A stretch of DNA of 64,000 bases from CALROG01 sp943369755 (GTDB taxonomy: Bacteria; Pseudomonadota; Gammaproteobacteria; Burkholderiales; Burkholderiaceae_C). The notes under the pieces were generated by a model, which had not been told where the DNA came from, did not search any database, and saw only the letters and a list, made by a program, of their open reading frames with translations. The stretch's first letter is position 1; every line of letters begins with the position of its first letter. The stretch lies in the NCBI GenBank assembly GCA_943369755.1, contig CALROG020000013.1, positions 1 to 64,000 on the forward strand, in the 5' to 3' direction. The position numbers were made by a program, and so were the translations under genes. Of this stretch, positions 46,941-55,460 are shown one piece after another.

Positions 46941-48502
46941 CGCGTTTTTTCAGAGGTGTTTTCATTGTCTTCGTGGCCTTGCGCTACGGGCTCGATGAGC
47001 TTTTCCTGACCAGTTTTCAAAAGCCGTGGCTGCGGGTGATCGCCCGCATTGTTTCGGTGGGCCGCAATCTGCGCGCGCCGCGCGGCCAGCGCCTGCGCGA
47101 GGCACTTGAGCGGCTCGGTCCGATTTTCGTCAAGTTCGGGCAGGTGCTGTCGACCCGCCGCGATCTGCTGCCCGCCGATATTGCCGACGAGCTGGCACGG
47201 CTGCAAGACCGGGTGCCGCCGTTCGATTCATCGGTGGCCATCGCTTCGGTTGAACGGGCCTTGCGCAAGCCGCTGAGCGAAGCCTTTGTCAGCTTCGAAC
47301 GCGAGCCCGTGGCCAGCGCCTCGATTGCGCAGGTGCACTTTGCGGTCATCAAGGACCGCCACGGCCAGACCCGTGATGTGGCTGTCAAGGTGTTGCGCCC
47401 GGGCATGCTGACCGTGATCGAAAAAGATCTGGCGCTGATGCGCATGATGGCGGGATGGGTCGAGAGCCTCTCCAGTGACGGCAAACGCCTCAAGCCGCGC
47501 GAGGTGGTGGGCGAGTTTGACAAATACCTTCACGACGAGCTCGACCTGGTCCGGGAGGCGGCCAACGCGGCACAGCTGCGCCGGAATATGGCAGGGCTGA
47601 ATCTGGTGCTTATCCCCGAAATGATCTGGGACTTGTGCCATCCTGAAGTTATGGTGATGCAGCGCATGGAGGGGGTGCCGATCAGCCAGATTGATCGGCT
47701 GCGTGACGCGGGCGTGAACATTCCACAGCTGGCGCGCGACGGCGTCACGATCTTCTTCACCCAGGTGTTTCGTGACGGCTTTTTTCACGCCGACATGCAC
47801 CCCGGCAACATCCAGGTGAGCCTGGTGCCTGAGACCTTCGGGCGTTACGTTTCGCTGGACTTTGGCATCGTCGGCACGCTGACCGAGTTCGACAAGGAGT
47901 ACCTGGCGCAGAACTTTGTGGCTTTCTTCCGGCGCGACTACAAGCGCGTGGCCGAGCTGCACATCGAGTCTGGCTGGGTGCCGGCGAAAACCCGGGTGGA
48001 CGAGCTGGAAGCCGCTATCCGTGGCGTTTGTGAGCCGTACTTTGACCGGCCGCTCAAAGAAATCTCGCTCGGCATGGTGTTGATGCGGCTGTTCCAGACG
48101 TCGCGCCGCTTCGATGTAGAAATCCAGCCCCAGCTGGTGCTGTTGCAAAAGACCTTGCTCAACATCGAAGGGCTGGGCCGCCAGCTTGACCCGGAGCTGG
48201 ACCTTTGGAGCACGGCCAAGCCGTTTTTGGAACAGTGGATGCTGGAACAGGTGGGCCCGCAGAAGCTGGTGGATGAACTCAAAGCCCAGGCACCGCGCTA
48301 TGCCAAGCTGCTGCCCGACCTGCCGCGCCTGCTGCACGAGTACCTGAAGCGTGAGCCGCAAGAGCAGCGCCAGGCGCTGGAAGAGCTGCTGGTCGAACAG
48401 CGGCGAACCAACAAACTGCTACAGGGCTTGATTTACGGTGGCATAGGTTTTGCGTTGGGGTTAGTGCTAATGCAGATCGTTATCAGGGTTCGGCTCTGGT
48501 AG
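46937..48502 (+). CDS. ubiB: Ubiquinone biosynthesis regulatory protein kinase UbiB
   Basis: This 521-residue ABC1/UbiB atypical kinase has the invariant KFGQVLSTRRDLLP (KxGQ) motif, the Ala-rich nucleotide loop ASIAQVHFA, VAVKVLRPG with the catalytic lysine, and FFHADMHPGN with SLDFGIVG as the catalytic and metal loops. A pair of C-terminal hydrophobic helices (LIYGGIGFALGLVLMQIVI) anchors it to the inner membrane. It acts with UbiJ in extracting or gating quinone intermediates. It overlaps ubiJ. Confidence 0.96.
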   Translation: MTRFFRGVFIVFVALRYGLDELFLTSFQKPWLRVIARIVSVGRNLRAPRGQRLREALERLGPIFVKFGQVLSTRRDLLPADIADELARLQDRVPPFDSSVAIASVERALRKPLSEAFVSFEREPVASASIAQVHFAVIKDRHGQTRDVAVKVLRPGMLTVIEKDLALMRMMAGWVESLSSDGKRLKPREVVGEFDKYLHDELDLVREAANAAQLRRNMAGLNLVLIPEMIWDLCHPEVMVMQRMEGVPISQIDRLRDAGVNIPQLARDGVTIFFTQVFRDGFFHADMHPGNIQVSLVPETFGRYVSLDFGIVGTLTEFDKEYLAQNFVAFFRRDYKRVAELHIESGWVPAKTRVDELEAAIRGVCEPYFDRPLKEISLGMVLMRLFQTSRRFDVEIQPQLVLLQKTLLNIEGLGRQLDPELDLWSTAKPFLEQWMLEQVGPQKLVDELKAQAPRYAKLLPDLPRLLHEYLKREPQEQRQALEELLVEQRRTNKLLQGLIYGGIGFALGLVLMQIVIRVRLW

Positions 48503-48541
48503 TTGGACTGTCCTAGAATTTCGGGCAAGGAGATCGAACCC

Positions 48542-49984
48542 ATGAGCGCACTGATCGTTTTTGTTGTGGCCTACATGGCTGTCACCATCGCCATTGGCCT
48601 GTTGGCCGCGCGGCGCGTGCATTCATCACGCGACTACATGATCGCCGGGCGCAGCCTGCCGCTGTACATGAACGTGGCGACTGTTTTTGCCACCTGGTTC
48701 GGGGCCGAAACCGTTCTGTCGGTGTCTGCTACTTTTGCCAAGGACGGGCTGGGAGGCATTCCGGGGGACCCTTTTGGCGCATCCCTTTGCCTGGTGCTTG
48801 CGGCGCTTTTGTTTGCGCGCCTGTTCTACCGCATGAACCTGCTGACCATTGGCGATTTTTACAAGCATCGCTATGGCAAAAGCGTGGAGGTCATTACCAG
48901 CCTGGCCATCGTTGCCTCTTATCTGGGCTGGACGTCGGCGCAGATGACGGCGCTTGGCCTGGTGATCTATGTCCTGTCTGGCGGCGCACTGGCGTTGAAC
49001 AACGCGATCCTGATTGGTGCGGCCATTGTGTTGGTATACACAATTTTCGGGGGCATGTGGTCGGTGGCGTTTACCGATTTGTTCCAGACGGTCATTATTC
49101 TGGTTGGCCTGACGCTGGTGGCCGTTCTTGTGGGCGATCTGGCTGGCGGTGCCACCATAGTGATTTCGCAAGCGGCTGCGGACGGCAAGCTCAATTTTTT
49201 CCCGACTGACAGCGCTGGTTGGTGGGCCATGGCGGGGGCGTTCTTTGCCTTCGCGTTTGGTTCCATTCCGCAGCAAGACGTGTTCCAGCGCATGACCAGC
49301 GCCAAGGACGAAAAAACTGCCGTGCGCGGCACCATTATTGGTGCCGCCATCTACTTTTGTTTTGCCTTTGTGCCGATCTTCATTGCCTACGCCGCACTGG
49401 TCACTGACCCGAGCCTGGGCAAGCTGTTCGCGTCGGAAGATGCACGCGAAATCCAGCGCGTTCTGCCCGATCTGGTGCTGGGCAAGATGCCGTTGTGGGC
49501 GCAAGTGATGTTTTTCGGTGCACTTCTTTCTGCCATCCTGTCCACCGCCAGCGGTGCGCTGCTGGCACCGACCTCCTTGTTCACCGAGAACGTGCTGCGC
49601 CCCTTTGTTCCGCACATGAGCGACCGCCAGTTCTTGCTGACATTGCGCATCATTCTCGTGACCTTCACAGCCTGTGCATTGCTGTTTGCTCTCAACAGCA
49701 CCAGCACCATGTACCAAATGGTGCAAAACGCCTACAACGTAACGCTGTCTGGCGCCTTTGTGCCATTGATGGCGGGAGCCTACTGGAAGCGTGCGACGAC
49801 CCAGGGCGCGTTGTTCTCGGCCGTCGGCGGTGTGCTGACGTGGCTGGTTGCCCAGAACGTTGCGGCAGACGCGTTGATTCCCGCCAACCTGATTGGCTTG
49901 TTTGCCTCCATCGTGCTCATGCTGCTGGGCTCCCTGGCCCCACAGGTCATCAAAAACCAGGGGCATCCGATCCCCAGGGGCTAA
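48542..49984 (+). CDS. Sodium:solute symporter family protein
   Basis: The 480 residues from ATG 48542 have AAGGAG 9 nt upstream. It has about 13 transmembrane segments and SSS-family blocks: HSSRDYMIAGRSLPLYM, ATWFGAETVLSVSATFAKDG, VYTIFGGMWSVAFTDLFQT and FGSIPQQDVFQRMTSAKDEK. The last corresponds to the conserved R/Q region of helix 7. It should import an organic solute or carboxylate with Na+. The substrate is not recognisable. The gene lies 39 bp downstream of ubiB. Confidence 0.9.
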   Translation: MSALIVFVVAYMAVTIAIGLLAARRVHSSRDYMIAGRSLPLYMNVATVFATWFGAETVLSVSATFAKDGLGGIPGDPFGASLCLVLAALLFARLFYRMNLLTIGDFYKHRYGKSVEVITSLAIVASYLGWTSAQMTALGLVIYVLSGGALALNNAILIGAAIVLVYTIFGGMWSVAFTDLFQTVIILVGLTLVAVLVGDLAGGATIVISQAAADGKLNFFPTDSAGWWAMAGAFFAFAFGSIPQQDVFQRMTSAKDEKTAVRGTIIGAAIYFCFAFVPIFIAYAALVTDPSLGKLFASEDAREIQRVLPDLVLGKMPLWAQVMFFGALLSAILSTASGALLAPTSLFTENVLRPFVPHMSDRQFLLTLRIILVTFTACALLFALNSTSTMYQMVQNAYNVTLSGAFVPLMAGAYWKRATTQGALFSAVGGVLTWLVAQNVAADALIPANLIGLFASIVLMLLGSLAPQVIKNQGHPIPRG

Positions 49985-50028
49985 GTTCGCGGGGGCAGTA
50001 GCGTCGCGGGCGAACTTCGCCCGCCGCC

Positions 50029-50034
50029 TATAAT
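50029..50034 (+). promoter_or_regulatory. Consensus -10 element upstream of the fmdB–DUF502–aspS genes
   Basis: A perfect TATAAT lies 32 bp before the fmdB ATG, just after a GCGGGCG-aactt-CGCCCGC hairpin (50006–50024) that has no T-run. No good -35 box is visible at the right distance, so the promoter may need an activator, or the hairpin may end the symporter transcript. Confidence 0.45.
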
Positions 50035-50066
50035 TGAGGGTTTTGCACATCAGCCCCTCGAACGCC

Positions 50067-50396
50067 ATGCCTATCTACGCTTACAAATGCGAATCCTGCG
50101 GGCACAGCAAGGACGTTTTGCAAAAAATGTCAGACCCACTGCTGACCCTGTGCCCGGCCTGCGGCAAAGACAGTTTTGTCAAGCAGCTCACGGCGGCGGG
50201 CTTCCAGCTCAAGGGCTCGGGCTGGTACGCCACCGACTTCAAAGGCGGGGCAACGCCAGCTGCAGCACCGGCCGCGGCTGCGGCACCCGGCGCGACGCCA
50301 GACGCCAAGCCCGCAGGCACACCGGCAGACAACAAGCCGGTTGATGCCACCCCCGCCAAAGCCGCCGCGGCTCCGCCTGCGGCCGCCAGTCACTGA
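50067..50396 (+). CDS. FmdB-type zinc ribbon protein
   Basis: This 109-residue protein begins MPIYAYKCESCGHSKDVLQK, with a second CPACGK pair (Cys9/Cys12 and Cys34/Cys37 or close), a putative regulatory zinc ribbon of the FmdB family. The C-terminal half (about 60–109) is a low-complexity Ala/Pro/Lys tail. It is followed 8 bp later by the DUF502 gene and then aspS, a gene order I recall from other betaproteobacteria. The function of the family is not established. Confidence 0.9.
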   Translation: MPIYAYKCESCGHSKDVLQKMSDPLLTLCPACGKDSFVKQLTAAGFQLKGSGWYATDFKGGATPAAAPAAAAAPGATPDAKPAGTPADNKPVDATPAKAAAAPPAAASH

Positions 50397-50404
50397 AGCA
50401 CCGG

Positions 50405-51025
50405 ATGGCCTCGCTTCGCAAATGGCTCTTCGCCGGCCTGCTGGTCATTGTGCCGGTGGCCATCACGGTATGGGTGCTCCAGTGGATCATTGGCACCCTG
50501 GACCAAACCTTGCTGATCCTGCCGGGCAACTGGCACCCCGACAAGCTGTTGGGCATTCATATTCCCGGCTTTGGCGTGCTGCTGGCGCTGGGCATCTTGC
50601 TGGCCGTGGGCGCTGCCGCCAGCAACTTTTTTGGCCGCACCCTGCTGGGCTGGTGGCACAGCTTGCTTGGCCGTATTCCTGTGGTGCGCTCGATCTACCT
50701 CAGCGTCAAGCAGGTGTCAGACACCTTGTTCTCCGAGACCGGCAATGCCTTTCGAACGGCGGTGCTGATCCAGTGGCCGCGCGAGAACATGTGGACCATC
50801 GGTTTCGTGACCGGCACACCCGGCGGCGATGTGGTGAACTACCTGCAGGGTGAGTACCTCAGCGTCTACGTTCCCACCACGCCCAACCCAACCGGTGGCT
50901 ACTTCGTGATGCTTCGTCGTGAAGACTGCATCGAACTGAAGATGAGCGTGGACGATGCGCTCAAATACATCGTCTCCATGGGCGTCGTCGTTCCCGGCGG
51001 CCCTTTCAATCAGAACATCAAGTAA
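50405..51025 (+). CDS. DUF502 family membrane protein
   Basis: This 206-residue protein has two strong transmembrane segments (WLFAGLLVIVPVAITVWVLQ and FGVLLALGILLAVGAAAS). A soluble C-terminal domain carries the DUF502 blocks IPVVRSIYLSVKQVSDTLF, TIGFVTGTPGG and VYVPTTPNPTGGYFVML. It is related to plant COV-like proteins. Its function is unknown. It lies between fmdB and aspS in one transcription unit. Confidence 0.92.
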   Translation: MASLRKWLFAGLLVIVPVAITVWVLQWIIGTLDQTLLILPGNWHPDKLLGIHIPGFGVLLALGILLAVGAAASNFFGRTLLGWWHSLLGRIPVVRSIYLSVKQVSDTLFSETGNAFRTAVLIQWPRENMWTIGFVTGTPGGDVVNYLQGEYLSVYVPTTPNPTGGYFVMLRREDCIELKMSVDDALKYIVSMGVVVPGGPFNQNIK

Positions 51026-51050
51026 CGCGCCTTCGCGGCGCAGCCAAGCC

Positions 51051-52859
51051 ATGTCTCAAATGCGTACCACCTATTGCGGTCTGGTCACCGAAGCCCTGTT
51101 GGGGCAAACCGTAACCCTGTGCGGCTGGGTTAACCGTCGGCGCGACCACGGCGGGGTGATCTTCGTGGACCTGCGTGACCGTGAAGGCTATGTCCAGGTG
51201 GTGTGCGACCCCGACCGTGCTGAAATGTTTGGTGTGGCCGAAAGCCTGCGCAACGAGTTTTGTGTGCAGGTCAAGGGTATCGTGCGCGCCCGCCCCGACG
51301 GCACTATCAACGACAACCTCAAGAGCGGCAAGATCGAGGTGTTGTGCCACGAACTCAAGGTGCTCAACCCGTCGGTGACGCCGCCGTTCCAGCTGGACGA
51401 CGACAACCTCAGCGAGACCACGCGTCTGACGCACCGCGTGCTGGACCTGCGCCGCCCTTACATGCAGAACAACCTGATGCTGCGCTACCGCGTGGCCATG
51501 GAAGTGCGCAAGTTCCTTGATGCCAATGGTTTTGTGGACATTGAAACCCCCATGCTCACCAAAAGCACGCCCGAAGGCGCGCGCGATTACCTGGTGCCCA
51601 GCCGGGTGCATGACGGCATGTTTTTCGCCTTGCCGCAGTCGCCCCAGTTGTTCAAGCAACTGCTGATGGTGGCTGGCTTCGACCGCTACTACCAGATCAC
51701 CAAGTGCTTCCGTGACGAAGACCTGCGCGCGGATCGCCAGCCCGAATTTACCCAGATCGATATCGAGACTTCTTTCCTGACCGAGGAAGAAATCCGCGCG
51801 ATGTTCCAGGGAATGATCGTCACGGTATTCCAGAACACCATGGGCGTGGACCTGGGCGAGTTCCCGGTGATGACCTACCAGGACGCGATGCACCGCTACG
51901 GCTCGGACAAACCCGATCTGCGTGTGAAGCTCCAGTTTGCCGAGCTCACCGATGCAATGGCCGATGTGGACTTCAAGGTGTTCTCGGGCGCGGCCACCAT
52001 GAAGGGCGGCCGTGTGGTGGCGCTGCGGGTGCCAGGCGGCTCGAAGGAGGCCGGTGGCATCAGCCGCGGCGAGATCGACGCCTACACCGAGTTTGTCAAG
52101 ATCTATGGAGCCAAGGGCCTGGCCTATATTCGGGTGAACGAGCTGGCCAAGGGCCGCGATGGCTTGCAAAGCCCCATCGTCAAGAACATCCACGACAAGG
52201 CGCTGCAAGCGGTGCTGCAGCGCACTGGCGCGCAAGACGGTGACCTGATTTTCTTTGGTGCCGACAAGGAAAAAATCGTCAACGACGCCATTGGTGCCTT
52301 GCGCGTCAAGATCGGCCACAGCGAATTCGGCAAGAAAAATGGCTTGTTTGAAGCCGGCTGGCGGCCGCTGTGGGTGGTGGACTTCCCGATGTTCGAGTTC
52401 GACGAAGAGAACCAGCGCTACACCGCCGTGCATCACCCCTTTACTGCGCCGAAGGAAGGGCACGAGGACTGGATGGTCACCGCGCCGGAAAAATGCATCT
52501 CGCAGGGCTACGACATGGTGCTCAACGGCTGGGAAATGGGAGGCGGCTCGGTGCGTATCCACCGTGCCGACGTGCAAAGCAAGGTGTTTGACGCCCTCAA
52601 GATTGGCCCCGACGAAGCGCAGCTGAAATTCGGCTTTCTGCTGGACGCGCTGCAATACGGCGCGCCGCCGCACGGCGGCCTGGCCTTTGGCCTGGACCGC
52701 ATCGTCACGCTGATGACGGGTGCGGAATCTATCCGTGACGTGATCGCCTTCCCCAAAACCCAGCGCGCACAGTGCCTTCTGACCCAGGCCCCCAGCCCGG
52801 TGGACGAAAAGCAACTGCGCGAACTGCACATCAAGCTGCGCAGCGCCCAACCGGCCTGA
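51051..52859 (+). CDS. aspS: Aspartyl-tRNA synthetase
   Basis: This 602-residue class IIb synthetase charges tRNA-Asp (possibly also tRNA-Asn). The N-terminal OB fold has VTLCGWVNRRRDHGGVIFVDLRD. Motif 2 is ITKCFRDEDLRADRQPEFTQID and motif 3 is GAPPHGGLAFGLDRIV. FVDIETPMLTKSTPEGARD and a GAD insertion domain are present, and the bacterial-type length fits. ATG 51051 is used; a second Met lies three codons further. No strong Shine-Dalgarno sequence is visible. A terminator follows 23 bp after the stop. Confidence 0.97.
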   Translation: MSQMRTTYCGLVTEALLGQTVTLCGWVNRRRDHGGVIFVDLRDREGYVQVVCDPDRAEMFGVAESLRNEFCVQVKGIVRARPDGTINDNLKSGKIEVLCHELKVLNPSVTPPFQLDDDNLSETTRLTHRVLDLRRPYMQNNLMLRYRVAMEVRKFLDANGFVDIETPMLTKSTPEGARDYLVPSRVHDGMFFALPQSPQLFKQLLMVAGFDRYYQITKCFRDEDLRADRQPEFTQIDIETSFLTEEEIRAMFQGMIVTVFQNTMGVDLGEFPVMTYQDAMHRYGSDKPDLRVKLQFAELTDAMADVDFKVFSGAATMKGGRVVALRVPGGSKEAGGISRGEIDAYTEFVKIYGAKGLAYIRVNELAKGRDGLQSPIVKNIHDKALQAVLQRTGAQDGDLIFFGADKEKIVNDAIGALRVKIGHSEFGKKNGLFEAGWRPLWVVDFPMFEFDEENQRYTAVHHPFTAPKEGHEDWMVTAPEKCISQGYDMVLNGWEMGGGSVRIHRADVQSKVFDALKIGPDEAQLKFGFLLDALQYGAPPHGGLAFGLDRIVTLMTGAESIRDVIAFPKTQRAQCLLTQAPSPVDEKQLRELHIKLRSAQPA

Positions 52860-52882
52860 CAGGCCGGTGCGGCAGAATCAAG

Positions 52883-52909
52883 GGCTGCCTTTTTGGGCAG
52901 CCTTTTTTT
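52883..52909 (+). terminator. Rho-independent terminator after aspS
   Basis: GGCTGCC (52883–52889) and GGCAGCC (52896–52902) form a 7-bp stem with a loop of tttttg, followed by TTTTTTT (52903–52909). The T-run directly abuts the nudB start codon at 52910. Confidence 0.88.
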
Positions 52910-53371
52910 ATGAGCCGACCCTACAAAATCCCCCAGTCGGTGCTGGTGGTGATCCATACCCCGGCGCTGGATGTGTTGCTGATTCGCCGTGCCGATGCCG
53001 GTACCTGGCAATCTGTCACAGGTTCCAAAGACAGCTGGGATGAACCGTTTGAAGCCACCGCCATTCGCGAGGTGGCCGAAGAAACCGGCATCGACTGCGC
53101 GCCTCAAACAGCCCTGTACGCCAACTTGCGCGACTGGCAACTGGAGAACCTGTATGACATCTACCCGCGCTGGCTGCACCGCTACTCGCCCGGCGTGACG
53201 CGCAATACCGAGCATGTGTTCAGCCTGCAGGTGCCGCAGGGCACCGCCGTCACGCTGAACCCGCGCGAGCACACGCAAAGCCACTGGTTGCCCTGGCGGG
53301 CGGCGGCTGACGCGTGTTTTTCTCCGTCGAACGCCGAGGCCATCCTGATGCTGCCGCGCTTCATCGGTTAA
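52910..53371 (+). CDS. nudB: Dihydroneopterin triphosphate pyrophosphatase
   Basis: This 153-residue Nudix protein closely follows E. coli NudB landmarks: WQSVTGS, the Nudix helix AIREVAEETGID and HRYSPGVTRNTEHVFSL. It removes pyrophosphate from dihydroneopterin triphosphate, the product of FolE, in folate synthesis. The Nudix box has six residues instead of five between Gly38 and Glu45. The ATG comes right after the T-run of the aspS terminator, so there is no normal Shine-Dalgarno sequence. Translation may be weak or leaderless. folE lies 4 kb downstream. Confidence 0.92.
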   Translation: MSRPYKIPQSVLVVIHTPALDVLLIRRADAGTWQSVTGSKDSWDEPFEATAIREVAEETGIDCAPQTALYANLRDWQLENLYDIYPRWLHRYSPGVTRNTEHVFSLQVPQGTAVTLNPREHTQSHWLPWRAAADACFSPSNAEAILMLPRFIG

Positions 53372-53380
53372 GGTTTGCCC

Positions 53381-54109
53381 ATGAACACACTGCGCGTTGC
53401 CACCTACAACATCCACAAGGGCGTGCAAGGCATTGGCCCGGCAAGGCGGCTTGAAATCCACAACCTGGGCCATGCGGTGGAGCAACTGGATGCCGACATC
53501 GTGTGCCTGCAAGAGGTGCGCAAGCTGCATCGGCGCGAGCAACACCATTTCATCCGCTGGCCCGAGTTGCCGCAGGCCGAGTTTCTGGCCCCCGAGGGCT
53601 ATCACGCGGTGTATCAGACCAACGCCGTGACCCGCCATGGCGAGCACGGCAACGCGTTGCTGTCGCGCTGGGAGGTGGTGTCGCACGGCCATGAAGACAT
53701 GTCTGACCACCGCTTTGAGCAGCGCGGCCTGCTGCATGTGACGGTGAATGTCAACGGCCACCCGGTACATGTGATCGTGTTGCACCTGGGGTTGATTGCG
53801 GGCAGCCGCACGCGCCAGCTTGAACAGGTGCAGCAGTTCATTGAGCGCGAAGTCCCGCGTGGCGTGCCCCTGGTGGTGGCCGGCGACCTGAACGACTGGG
53901 GTGGCAAGCTGCGCCCCGCGATGAACGCCATGGGGCTGAAAGACTTTGACGGCCCGCGTCAATCAACCTTCCCGGCACGAGTGCCGCTGGCCCAGCTGGA
54001 CTACGTCTACGCGCGCGGACTGAAACCCCTGAGTGTGGAGATTCCGCGCGGGCGGGTCTGGTGGCGCATGTCGGACCATCTGCCGCTGATCGCGGAATTC
54101 GCCCTGTAG
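53381..54109 (+). CDS. Endonuclease/exonuclease/phosphatase family protein
   Basis: The 242 residues from ATG 53381 show the EEP fold: LRVATYNIHKGVQ (Asn ligand), IVCLQEVR (catalytic Glu), VIVLHLGLIAGSRTRQLEQ, VVAGDLNDW (Asp/Asn pair) and MSDHLPLIAEF (catalytic Asp-His). It sits 9 bp after nudB and 7 bp before clsB. Pairing of an EEP protein with a cardiolipin synthase-type gene suggests a phospholipid- or phosphoester-directed hydrolase, not a nuclease. That is inference from context. Confidence 0.9.
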   Translation: MNTLRVATYNIHKGVQGIGPARRLEIHNLGHAVEQLDADIVCLQEVRKLHRREQHHFIRWPELPQAEFLAPEGYHAVYQTNAVTRHGEHGNALLSRWEVVSHGHEDMSDHRFEQRGLLHVTVNVNGHPVHVIVLHLGLIAGSRTRQLEQVQQFIEREVPRGVPLVVAGDLNDWGGKLRPAMNAMGLKDFDGPRQSTFPARVPLAQLDYVYARGLKPLSVEIPRGRVWWRMSDHLPLIAEFAL

Positions 54110-54116
54110 CGCTGCC

Positions 54117-55334
54117 ATGCCACGCTTTGCTGCGGCGCTGCAAGATGGGCACCAGCTCACGCTGCTGGAGGGTGCGCGCGAACTCTACCCGGCATTGATC
54201 GTCGCCTTTGCCAAGGCACACACACAGATTCAGCTCGAGAGCTACATCCTGGACTTCACCGGCAGTACCCAGGCAGTTGCGCAGGCCTTGACGGACGCTG
54301 CGCGTCGCGGTGTGCGGGTGCAACTGGCGGTGGACGGTGTGGGCACCGGCGCGCTGCCTGCCGACTGGGCCCGGCGCTTTGTGGACGCCGGCGTGGAATG
54401 GCGGGTTTTTGCGCCTCTGGGCACACTCGGCTTGCTCATTCCCAGCCGCTGGCGCCGTTTGCACCGCAAGCTGGTGGTGGTGGACGGTGAGCTGGCTTTT
54501 TGTGGCGGCATCAACCTGATGGACGACTACCACGACCCCAACCACGGCACCCTGACCGCCCCGCGGCTCGACTACGCAGTGCGTGTTAGCGGCCCGCTGG
54601 TCGCTGAAGTGCAAGACGCCATGAACCAGCTCTGGCACCGCATGGAAGCCGCCCAGCGCCTGCGCCGGGCCCGTCTGACCGATGCCATGCAGGCCTTGCT
54701 TGCCGCGCGCCGCACGCCACCGGTGCCAGACGGTGCGGCCCCCGCCGCCTTACCCAAGCAGGCGCGTGCCGGTCTGCTGCTGCGCGACAACCTGAGAAAC
54801 CGCGCTGTCATAGAGCAGGCCTATCGCAGGGCCATTGGCAATGCGCGGCGCGAAGTCATCATTGCCAATGCCTACTTTTTGCCCGGCTACAAACTGCGCA
54901 AGGCGCTGGTGACCGCCGCCCGGCGCGGGGTCCGGGTGCAACTACTGCTGCAGGGCCGCTATGAATACTTCATGCAGTACTACGCCGCACGCCCGGTGTA
55001 CGCCAGCCTGATGCAGGCCGGTGTCGAGATTCATGAATACGCGCCCAGCTTTCTGCACGCCAAAGTGGCCGTTATTGACGGCCACTGGGCCACGGTGGGC
55101 TCGTCCAACCTTGACCCTTTAAGCCTGCTGCTGGCGCGCGAGGCCAATGTGGTGGTGGACGACGCGCGCTTTGCCGCGCGCCTGCGCGAGCGGCTGCAGC
55201 ATGCAATTGCCAATGAAGGCCGCCTGATCGAAGCCGCTACTTTTGCCAGCCGCTCACTGGGTGAGCGCATTCGCGAGCGGTTGGCACTGGGCCTGATGCG
55301 CCTGGCGCTTTTCATTTCCGGCAACCGGTACTGA
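54117..55334 (+). CDS. clsB: Cardiolipin synthase B-type phospholipase D family protein
   Basis: This 405-residue protein has two HKD motifs: HRKLVVVDGELAFCGGINL (from His116) and HAKVAVIDGHWATVGSSNLD (from His314). QLESYILDFTGSTQAVAQAL is near the N-terminus. Without N-terminal transmembrane helices it matches the ClsB subgroup, which condenses phosphatidylglycerol or uses other phospholipid donors to make cardiolipin. It follows the EEP gene closely. A C-terminal amphipathic stretch (LGERIRERLALGLMRLALFI) could bind the membrane. Confidence 0.9.
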   Translation: MPRFAAALQDGHQLTLLEGARELYPALIVAFAKAHTQIQLESYILDFTGSTQAVAQALTDAARRGVRVQLAVDGVGTGALPADWARRFVDAGVEWRVFAPLGTLGLLIPSRWRRLHRKLVVVDGELAFCGGINLMDDYHDPNHGTLTAPRLDYAVRVSGPLVAEVQDAMNQLWHRMEAAQRLRRARLTDAMQALLAARRTPPVPDGAAPAALPKQARAGLLLRDNLRNRAVIEQAYRRAIGNARREVIIANAYFLPGYKLRKALVTAARRGVRVQLLLQGRYEYFMQYYAARPVYASLMQAGVEIHEYAPSFLHAKVAVIDGHWATVGSSNLDPLSLLLAREANVVVDDARFAARLRERLQHAIANEGRLIEAATFASRSLGERIRERLALGLMRLALFISGNRY

Positions 55335-55460
55335 TGGTTTGCCTGTAGCGGCTGCCCCTGGCCTGGCGAAACTGGCGCTTCCTCTCTTGCGTCCAGGTTC
55401 CCTTGCGAAGATCATTGCCCGCCACCACCTTGATTTCAACGCTCTATCCAACGTCCTCCA

